Origin: Nitratireductor indicus C115
GTDB taxonomy: Bacteria > Pseudomonadota > Alphaproteobacteria > Rhizobiales > Rhizobiaceae
Direction of reading: 5' to 3'
DNA length: 64,000 nucleotides
Assembly (NCBI RefSeq): GCF_000300515.1
Contig: NZ_AMSI01000002.1
Location: 248,001 to 312,000, forward strand
Shown here piece after piece: positions 55,591 to 62,036 of the stretch. The notes beneath the pieces were generated by a model, which saw nothing but the letters and a program-made list of their open reading frames with translations, was not told the DNA's origin and did not search any database. The position numbers and the translations under genes were made by a program. The stretch's first letter is position 1, and every line of letters begins with the position of its first letter.

Positions 55591-55776
55591 ATGTTTGATT
55601 GGATATACATTTTCGAGACGGCATTGTTGGCAACGGTCTATTTCGCCTTGTCCTTCGGCCTCGTCGAGGCAGTCTCGCGTTTCATCGGCAATCCTGCTCC
55701 TTCGGAGAAAACCACTCCGTCGCCAAAATCCTATTTTGCACTCCCGGCGAACAATCAGCGACCGCGCAAGCGTTAG
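55591..55776 (+). CDS. Small single-span protein, hypothetical
   Basis: 61 residues: one hydrophobic span (FETALLATVYFALSFGLVEAV) followed by a Pro/Ser/Lys-rich soluble end. AAGGTC 6 nt before the ATG. No relative recognised. It could be genuine, but evidence is limited to RBS, span and lack of other coding here. Confidence 0.4.
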   Translation: MFDWIYIFETALLATVYFALSFGLVEAVSRFIGNPAPSEKTTPSPKSYFALPANNQRPRKR

Positions 55777-55955
55777 CCTCCCTGAGGCGGGCATCGCCGC
55801 CAAGCCCCCCGCGTAATCTGTTTCATCCCCTCATCGCTCAGAAGCCGCCCCTCATATTCCGATCATCGTTTCGGCAATTCGAGCCGTCCAGTGCAGTATG
55901 CTGAGAAACAACCGCCCGGCATCGATTCGGGCGAAACGAGCCATGGCGGGGAAGC

Positions 55956-56546
55956 ATGGAAAATCCTGTTCAGCACACCGATCAAGTGGTTCACATCCGG
56001 GTGATCCTGGGCGTCGTGATGGGTTTGAGCCTGGCGCGCCTCCTCAATGGACTTGCCCGCTTTGTCCAGCACCCGAACAAGAGCCACATCTATCCCGTTC
56101 ATATCGGATGGGTGCTGTTTCTTTTTCTGGCGGTCGTGCATTTCTGGTGGTTCGAGTTCGGTCTCCTGCGCATCATCCACTGGACATTCGAACTCTACAT
56201 ATTCGTCATCCTCTATGCCGCGCTTTTCTTCTTCGTCTGCGCCCTGCTCTTTCCCGACCAGATGAACGACTATTCCGGCTATGCCGACTATTTCCATTCC
56301 CGCCAGAAATGGTTCTACGGCCTTTTGGCAGCCCTCTATGCCACCGATGTCATGGACACGCTTATCAAGGGAATGGACCATTTCCGGGAGATGGGCCTGG
56401 AATATCCGATCAGGCAAACCGCAATGATCGCGCTCTCCCTCGCCGCGATGTTCATTAAGAACCGCCGGTTTCATTTATGGTTCGTCGTCATCGCGCTGAT
56501 CGTTCAGATCGTATGGATCGTTCAGTATTTCCAGGTTCTGTCGTAA
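55956..56546 (+). CDS. Membrane protein of unknown function
   Basis: 196 residues with about five spans (near 13-33, 48-62, 75-97, 115-135 and 150-190) and many Trp/His residues (VHIGWVLFLFLAVVHFWWFEFG). Composition and span pattern indicate a true gene, but I know no family. The open frame overlapping it in +1 from 55898 is Arg/Pro/Ser-rich and is rejected. The ATG has GGGGAAG very close, so the exact start is uncertain. Confidence 0.7.
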   Translation: MENPVQHTDQVVHIRVILGVVMGLSLARLLNGLARFVQHPNKSHIYPVHIGWVLFLFLAVVHFWWFEFGLLRIIHWTFELYIFVILYAALFFFVCALLFPDQMNDYSGYADYFHSRQKWFYGLLAALYATDVMDTLIKGMDHFREMGLEYPIRQTAMIALSLAAMFIKNRRFHLWFVVIALIVQIVWIVQYFQVLS

Positions 56547-56692
56547 CCGGCGGCAATATCCATGAGAAATAGCAGGTCGCTGTCGGATAAGCGCCCCTCC
56601 GTTCGTCCTCAGGATACAAAGCTCGGGTTTTGACCGTGACGGGCAGAGGCCCTTTTGTCTGAACCGAAGCGGCAAGCGAAAGGAGTTCTGCA

Positions 56693-57346
56693 ATGATCCC
56701 CACCATCACGGCCTTCGAGAAATCGCCGGACCGCGGCAAGGGTCTGGCACGCGACATGCGCGTCCGCTGGGCGCTTGAAGAAGCGGGACAGGATTATGAA
56801 ACCCGTCTTCTTTCCTTCAAGGCGATGAAGGACCCCGCTCATCGCTTACTCAACCCCTTCGGCCAGATTCCGACCTATGAGGAAGGCGATCTTGTGCTGT
56901 TTGAATCCGGCGCTATCGTGCTTCATATCGCCGAGCGCCACAAAACCCTCCTGCCTGCCGACGGAAATGCCAGATCCCGTGCCATTGCCTGGATGTTTGC
57001 GGCACTGAACACCCTTGAACCGCCGATCTTCGAATACTCCCTGGCCCGAATACTGGAACACGGCGAGACATGGTATGAAGCGCGCAACGCAATCCTTGAA
57101 GAGCGTATTCATAAACGTCTGAAAGAGTTGACAGCGCACCTTGGCAACGCCGATTGGCTCGACGGCGACTTCACTGCCGGCGACCTCCTGATGGTGACGG
57201 TCCTGCAAAGAGTGAAGGCAACAGGCCTGCTGAACGGATATGCGCAATTGCTCGCCTATATCGACCGCGCAGAGGCCCGCCCCGCCTATCGACAGGCCTT
57301 CAAAGCCCAATTGGCCGTCTTCGAAGCGGCATCGCAAAGGAGCTGA
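56693..57346 (+). CDS. Glutathione S-transferase family protein
   Basis: 217 residues. N-terminal thioredoxin-like domain (MIPTITAFEKS..., NPFGQIPTYEEGDLVLFESGAI, the last part binding glutathione) and helical C-terminal domain (about 90-210, WLDGDFTAGDLLMV). No catalytic Cys/Ser/Tyr can be assigned confidently. AAGGAG 8 nt before ATG. Single-gene unit converging with the LysE-type gene. Confidence 0.88.
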   Translation: MIPTITAFEKSPDRGKGLARDMRVRWALEEAGQDYETRLLSFKAMKDPAHRLLNPFGQIPTYEEGDLVLFESGAIVLHIAERHKTLLPADGNARSRAIAWMFAALNTLEPPIFEYSLARILEHGETWYEARNAILEERIHKRLKELTAHLGNADWLDGDFTAGDLLMVTVLQRVKATGLLNGYAQLLAYIDRAEARPAYRQAFKAQLAVFEAASQRS

Positions 57347-57415
57347 ATATGGAGGTGGCCCCGCCGCGCTGAAATTCCGATCTTCAGCTCACGAAGCCGA
57401 CGGAGCAGGTCCGGC

Positions 57416-58051
57416 TCAACTCTGGGACATGAGCAGACGCAATCCAGCCAGCCCGAAGACCGCAGCAAGCAGGGCCTCGATACCACGGCGCATACGGCAA
57501 TAGAAACGAACCATCGGCCCCGTGGAAAATACGATCGCATAGCCGCAGAAGATCGACACACTCAAGACCGCGCACCCGGCAAGGATGATGGCAGCATCCC
57601 GCAATGAGGCATCAGGGCCGAGCCCGAGACTTACAAGGGCAATCCATGCAAGAACGGCCTTCGGATTGGCCACATGCATGATCAAACCATGCCTGTAGAG
57701 CGCGAATGAAGAAGGAGCGGTGCTGTTTTGCATACCTGCGTTGAGTGCCGGGTTTGCAGATGAGAACGCGCTGCGCGCCGCCTTGACGGCAAGATAGAGC
57801 AGATAAAGGCCGCCCAGTATCTTCAGGACCAGGAGCGTTTCCGCATAACGCGCAAGAAAGGCGGACACGCCGGTTGCAGCACAAACGCCCCAGAAGAGCG
57901 AACCGGAAACCACTCCCGCAGCGAGTGCCAGCCCCGCACGCCGGCCATGGTGCATCGCCACGCCCATGATGCGCAGCGTGCTCGGCCCAGGGCTTCCCGC
58001 GGCAATCGCATAGGCTGCAAAAACCACCGGCAGATGATGAAGACCGTCCAT
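57416..58051 (-). CDS. LysE/RhtB-family exporter
   Basis: 211 residues, about six spans, with AYAIAAGSPGPSTLRIMGVAMHHGRRAG, the usual LysE/RhtB start of P-G-P. Likely exports an amino acid or derivative. ATG at 58051. It follows the ArgO-like gene by 50 nt on the same strand. Confidence 0.88.
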   Translation of the reverse strand: MDGLHHLPVVFAAYAIAAGSPGPSTLRIMGVAMHHGRRAGLALAAGVVSGSLFWGVCAATGVSAFLARYAETLLVLKILGGLYLLYLAVKAARSAFSSANPALNAGMQNSTAPSSFALYRHGLIMHVANPKAVLAWIALVSLGLGPDASLRDAAIILAGCAVLSVSIFCGYAIVFSTGPMVRFYCRMRRGIEALLAAVFGLAGLRLLMSQS

Positions 58052-58101
58052 TACCTTCCCCCTCAACCTCTCCGCACATTTCGCGCAGGCAAGCTGGCAT
58101 T

Positions 58102-58713
58102 TCAACTGCCGACAACCAGCTTCACCGCAATCGCCCACATGATGAGCGCAATGCCCCCCTCGAGTATCCGCCAGGCCTGTGGCCGTGCAAAGAACGGTCG
58201 CAACCAGCTCGCCCCATACCCAAGCGTCAGAAAGAAACCGAAGGATCCCGTTATCGCACCGGCAGCGAAGGCATTCTGTCCATTGGCAAACTGGGTCGAG
58301 ATCGTGCCCAGAAGAACCACCGTGTCAAGGTAGACGTGAGGGTTCAGCCAGGTGATGGCAAGACAGGTCGCCAGTGTTTGCGCCAGCCCATGCCCGGCTG
58401 CGGGCATATCCGTGGCCAGCGCATCGCTGGACCGGATGGCCGATATCAAGCTGTTTGTTCCGTACCAGAACAGAAAGGCGGCACCGCCATAGCGCATGGC
58501 AGGCTCGATGAAGGGAAGCCATTGCGCAATCTTGCCGAAACTGGTCACACCCACCGTTATCAGTATGGCATCCGAAATCGCACACGTCAGGCACACAGCC
58601 AGAACATGCCTGCCGATCAGGCCCTGACGGAGGACAAAGGCGTTTTGTGCACCGATGGCGACGATCAGGCTGAGCCCGATCATCATCCCGGTAAGAAAGA
58701 CTGATGGCTCCAT
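58102..58713 (-). CDS. argO: ArgO-type LysE-family arginine/lysine exporter
   Basis: 203 residues, six spans. SLIVAIGAQNAFVLRQGL and CAISDAILITVGV are ArgO/LysE hallmarks, and the second half has WLNPHVYLDTVVLLG. Exports arginine, lysine or canavanine. Head-to-head with an ArgP-like LysR gene 96 nt away, which is the E. coli argO/argP or corynebacterial lysE/lysG logic. ATG at 58713. Confidence 0.9.
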   Translation of the reverse strand: MEPSVFLTGMMIGLSLIVAIGAQNAFVLRQGLIGRHVLAVCLTCAISDAILITVGVTSFGKIAQWLPFIEPAMRYGGAAFLFWYGTNSLISAIRSSDALATDMPAAGHGLAQTLATCLAITWLNPHVYLDTVVLLGTISTQFANGQNAFAAGAITGSFGFFLTLGYGASWLRPFFARPQAWRILEGGIALIMWAIAVKLVVGS

Positions 58714-58792
58714 TGCCCCGCCGAATGACTGGTTTTCTGCGTCCGGTGTAGGCGGTCGCATGTAATTAGGATAATTAAAGAAGATAAATTGG

Positions 58793-58809
58793 GATTAGAA
58801 ACTCTAATC
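58793..58809. promoter_or_regulatory. Inverted repeat abutting the argP start codon
   Basis: GATTAGA-AAC-TCTAATC is a perfect 7-bp inverted repeat holding a T-N11-A LysR motif, and it ends at the base before the ATG of argP. The same ATTAG half appears at 58765 (ATTAGGATAATTA). Likely site for ArgP binding to the shared argO/argP region. Confidence 0.6.
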
Positions 58810-59718
58810 ATGATCGATTATGCCGCCGCCCGCGCCGTCGCTGCGATTGTCCGCACGGGAAGCTTTGAAAAGGCTGCTCTCTCCCTCCACGTGACCCCGT
58901 CAGCGGTTTCCCAACGGGTGAAGCAGCTGGAAGAACGGCTCGGTGCAGTTCTGATCGAACGGGGCACGCCGTGCACCGCCACGGAAAAGGGAGCGCTGCT
59001 CTGCCGGCATATGGAGCGCCTCGGCATATTGGAAAAGGAGCTGATGGAGCATCTGCCCGGTCTGGCGGACCTCTCCTCCCCGTCCCGACATGTGACGCTG
59101 AATGTCGCCACAAATGCTGACAGTCTCGGCACCTGGTTTCTTGAGGCCATCGCCTCCTTTACCGGGAAAACGGACTATCTGATGAACATCGCGATTGACG
59201 ACCAGGATCACACCGCGGACTGGCTGCGACGCGGCAAGGTTCTGGCAGCAGTCACATCGAATGCCGATCCCGTGCAGGAGTGCCGTGTCACGCCCCTGGG
59301 CGCGTTGCGCTATCACGCAACGGCCAGCCCGCAATTTCTGCGGCGTCATTTCCCCACCGGCGTAACGGCCGAAGCCTGCGAAACGGCCCCCGCCCTTACC
59401 TTCAACCAGAAGGACCGGCTCCAGCACATCTGGACCAGGCGCATCTTTGGCAGGGAAATCAGCTTTCCCACCCATTGGCTCCCCTCCACCCAGAGTTTTC
59501 TGGAGGCAAGCCTCGCCGGCATGGGATGGGCTCTCAATCCCGCCGAACTCGCACGCGATCATCTGGCCTCTGGCCGACTTGTCGAACTGGTGCCCGGCAA
59601 ACCCCTGGATGTTCCGCTTTTCTGGCAGATCAACCGTTTGGCCGCCAAACATCTTCATGAGCTCACACGGGCTGTCGTTCGGGTCGCAAGGGACAAACTC
59701 GTACAACCCGGAGCTTGA
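58810..59718 (+). CDS. argP: ArgP (IciA)-type LysR regulator
   Basis: 302 residues. The N-terminus (IDYAAARAVAAIVRTGSFEKAALSLHVTPSAVSQRVKQLEERLG) matches ArgP/LysG more than generic LysR, and it is divergent from argO. It senses basic amino acids and activates the exporter. The ATG has no Shine-Dalgarno because a palindrome abuts it; a TTG 7 codons earlier (58789, AAGAAG in front) is an alternative. The next gene, sugE, has its own riboswitch leader. Confidence 0.9.
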   Translation: MIDYAAARAVAAIVRTGSFEKAALSLHVTPSAVSQRVKQLEERLGAVLIERGTPCTATEKGALLCRHMERLGILEKELMEHLPGLADLSSPSRHVTLNVATNADSLGTWFLEAIASFTGKTDYLMNIAIDDQDHTADWLRRGKVLAAVTSNADPVQECRVTPLGALRYHATASPQFLRRHFPTGVTAEACETAPALTFNQKDRLQHIWTRRIFGREISFPTHWLPSTQSFLEASLAGMGWALNPAELARDHLASGRLVELVPGKPLDVPLFWQINRLAAKHLHELTRAVVRVARDKLVQPGA

Positions 59719-59750
59719 AACATTCTCTCGGACGTCCCATTTCAGGGAAG

Positions 59751-59794
59751 AAGAGGACGGCCTCTTTTTCCAAAATCATTCCGGGACGGCCCGG
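59751..59794 (+). ncRNA. Guanidine-II (mini-ykkC) riboswitch in front of sugE/gdx
   Basis: Two hairpins with identical ACGG loops: AAGAGG-ACGG-CCTCTT (59751-59766) and CCGGG-ACGG-CCCGG (59781-59794), joined by a 14-nt T/A-rich linker. Paired stems with ACGR loops are the full definition of the guanidine-II class, which switches on guanidine exporters. The second stem is followed after 6 nt by AAGGAG, the RBS of the SMR gene at 59816, so translation control is likely: guanidine binding holds the two loops together and frees the RBS. Confidence 0.93.
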
Positions 59795-59815
59795 CTCGTA
59801 AAGGAGCTATGGGTC

Positions 59816-60133
59816 ATGGCGTGGATACTGCTTGTTGCCGCCGGAATTCTGGAAGTTGTGTGGTCTTATTTCATGAAGAAGTCCGAGGGGTTCAGCCTTC
59901 TGGCCCCGACATCGATCACGCTTGTGACGATGGTCGCCAGCTTCGCATTGTTGTCGGTTTCCATGAAAACACTTCCGCTTGGCACAGCCTACACAATCTG
60001 GACAGGCATCGGTGCCGTGGGCGCCTTCATTGTCGGCATATTCGCCCTCGGAGAAGCTGCAACGCCCATGCGTATCGTTGCGGCTCTGTTCATCGTCGCT
60101 GGCATTGTGATGATGAAACTCTCAAACAGCTAG
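59816..60133 (+). CDS. gdx: SMR-family guanidinium exporter
   Basis: 105 residues, four spans. Glu13 and Trp16 in GILEVVWSYFMKKSEGF, and GTAYTIWTGIGAVGAFIVG, identify the SugE/Gdx branch of SMR proteins, which swap guanidinium for two protons, rather than EmrE-like drug pumps. A guanidine-II riboswitch precedes it, which agrees well. Start ATG 9 nt after AAGGAG. The stop is TAG-GACATTTCGCAATC, similar to the start of the dispersed repeat. Confidence 0.94.
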   Translation: MAWILLVAAGILEVVWSYFMKKSEGFSLLAPTSITLVTMVASFALLSVSMKTLPLGTAYTIWTGIGAVGAFIVGIFALGEAATPMRIVAALFIVAGIVMMKLSNS

Positions 60134-60155
60134 GACATTTCGCAATCATCGGCAT

Positions 60156-60186
60156 CACCTGGCGCCCCATCCGGGATCGCCAGGTG
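60156..60186 (+). terminator. Stem-loop after gdx
   Basis: CACCTGGCG and CGCCAGGTG form a perfect 9-bp stem with a 13-nt loop, 22 nt after the gdx stop. No T-run follows, so it is a possible Rho-type end or mRNA stabiliser. The remaining bases to 60328 hold only the RBS of the next gene. Confidence 0.5.
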
Positions 60187-60328
60187 CCAGAACTGCGAAG
60201 CCGGATAATAATTTGATCACCATATCACTTGAAACAGCGCGTTTCCTGCGCAACATCGAAAGCGTTTTGCTGACCATTAAGCACCATTGAGCTTAGAAAG
60301 GCCTCTTGAGCGGAGGTTCTGCAAGTTC

Positions 60329-61477
60329 GTGCTTTTCGATCAGGTTACTCTTCTAATCGCAATCGGCGTATCCAGCGCGGCACTGTGTTTCACGCTCTTT
60401 GGGGCATGGATCGGTGCGCGTCGCGACACCTTCCTGCTCGAATGGTCGTCCGGCCTGGGCTTCATTGTTCTCGGCATCATTCCCATAAGCGCGCTCGGCC
60501 GGTACTACGACCCGCTTCTTCAGACAGCATCGTTTTCCGCTCTGCTGATCGGGTTCGGACTGATCTATGCGGGCTCCATGCAGTTCCGGCTCGGCAGAAC
60601 AAACTGGGCGGCGGTTTGCTCGGTTACCGGACTGGGCGTTCTCGCAACCGTTGCCGCCTTTGCAACAGGATATTCCGGAACAGGGACGGTCATCGCCAAT
60701 CTCGCCCTTGCCCTGCTCCTCGTTCTGACCGGCTGGCAGCATTGGATCGGCCGGGAAGAATCCCCAATCGTCATGGCGGCGAACGCAACCCTTTATGCAA
60801 TCACCGCGCTTTCTTTCGCCCTATGCAGCCTCGCCCTCGTGCTCGAGCGCAAATGGGTCCTTTCCGAATACCCTGCCAATTGGGCAGAAGGCATCAATTC
60901 CATCGTCGTCATCATCGGATTGACCGGCATTGGCGCCCTTTCGCTCGCCGGCAATCAGGCCAGGATCTCTCGCTTTCACCGGATGGAGGCCATAACGGAC
61001 CCCCTGACGAAGCTGCTCAACCGACGAGCTCTGATCGAGCGCTACACCGCACCGGCCACGCCCCGCACCGCAGCCATCATTTTCGATCTGGACCATTTCA
61101 AATCGATCAACGACAGCTACGGCCATGCCGCCGGAGATCTTGTTTTGTGCCATTTTGCAGAAATTCTCTCGAACAGAATCCGCGTTTCGGACGTCGCCGC
61201 CCGAGTGGGTGGCGAAGAATTCTGCGTCATTCTTCACGATGTCGACCAGCAGACAGCCGTCAAATTCGCCGAACGCATCCGGATGAAGACCGAGGCGAAA
61301 ACCATCGTCTCGGATAGCGAGGAAATCTCCGTGACCGTCAGCGTTGGCGTCGCCTATACTGCAGGCTGCAAGGAGGACTTCTATGCTCTCCTCGAACGGG
61401 CGGATCGCGCGCTTTATGAAGCCAAGACGAGCGGCAGGAACCGGGTCCGAAGCGAGGCTATCAGGCTGGTAGGCTAA
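60329..61477 (+). CDS. Diguanylate cyclase (GGDEF) with six or more membrane spans
   Basis: 382 residues. About six or seven spans fill the first 210 residues (a MASE-like sensory part), then a GGDEF domain with DHFKSINDSYGHAAGD, GGEEF (294-298) and an intact I-site RVSD (285-288), so it should make c-di-GMP with product inhibition. GTG at 60329 with GGAGG 12 nt before, matching the family start MLFDQ-TLLIAIG; the TTG at 60287 would add 14 residues. Confidence 0.9.
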   Translation: MLFDQVTLLIAIGVSSAALCFTLFGAWIGARRDTFLLEWSSGLGFIVLGIIPISALGRYYDPLLQTASFSALLIGFGLIYAGSMQFRLGRTNWAAVCSVTGLGVLATVAAFATGYSGTGTVIANLALALLLVLTGWQHWIGREESPIVMAANATLYAITALSFALCSLALVLERKWVLSEYPANWAEGINSIVVIIGLTGIGALSLAGNQARISRFHRMEAITDPLTKLLNRRALIERYTAPATPRTAAIIFDLDHFKSINDSYGHAAGDLVLCHFAEILSNRIRVSDVAARVGGEEFCVILHDVDQQTAVKFAERIRMKTEAKTIVSDSEEISVTVSVGVAYTAGCKEDFYALLERADRALYEAKTSGRNRVRSEAIRLVG

Positions 61478-61520
61478 AGTGTGAAACGCCGGTTCCGGCG
61501 CGGACGCGCCCGACCGGCAC

Positions 61521-62036
61521 CTACTTCCGCGTCAAACCGATCGTGCGCTCAAGCGCGGCGTCAAATCCTTTCAGCGAAATTGGGAACACCACCTCCTGCT
61601 GCTCGTCGCTTGCATAGGTACCGATCTTCAATGTCTCGCTTCCCCGCAACGCTTTCGTCGTTTCCTTCGTAAAGACCAGGGCAAGGATACACCCCACAGG
61701 AAGGCAGGTTTTGAAGTGCGACGGTTTGCCCGGCGGCAGGTCATCGATGCTGAACATGGCTCCGCGCTTGAGATCAAGCCCGAAAGGCAAAACAAGAGAA
61801 CCTCGCAAACCGCCATCGGCGGAAGGCACAAGTTCGATTGCAAGGACGCGCTGACCGCTCTTCTGGACCTGCCGCTGGGAAAATGCGCATCGGCGCTTGT
61901 CGCCCTGTCCAAGGCAGGCAACGGTCCAGTTCTCGTAGGTTTCCGATAAGGAGGATGGAGGCTCAGCTCTTGAAGCACCGACGATGGCGACGGTAAAGAC
62001 CACCGCCATCGACATGGAGAGTTTGCGAAAAAGCAT
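61521..62036 (-). CDS. Invasion-associated locus B (IalB) family protein
   Basis: 171 residues with a signal peptide (to ASRAE) and the IalB domain: YENWTVACLG, RCAFSQRQ and KTCLPVGCILAL with conserved Cys pairs. IalB of Bartonella helps entry into red cells; relatives in non-pathogens are envelope proteins of unknown role. Its ATG overlaps the TGA of the autotransporter gene by one base, which couples their translation. A 6-bp CGCCGG/CCGGCG stem just after the stop (61487-61500) may be a terminator. Confidence 0.9.
   Translation of the reverse strand: MLFRKLSMSMAVVFTVAIVGASRAEPPSSLSETYENWTVACLGQGDKRRCAFSQRQVQKSGQRVLAIELVPSADGGLRGSLVLPFGLDLKRGAMFSIDDLPPGKPSHFKTCLPVGCILALVFTKETTKALRGSETLKIGTYASDEQQEVVFPISLKGFDAALERTIGLTRK

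Noticed and set aside
55898-56458. 186-codon frame overlapping the five-span membrane protein
   Set aside because: Out of frame by one, Arg/Pro/His-rich and without domain; the other frame gives clean membrane spans.
59725-59750. A third riboswitch hairpin around CGGACGTCC
   Set aside because: It resembles the ACG loop but has no stem with a 4-nt ACGR loop; the guanidine-II class needs only the two stems that follow.
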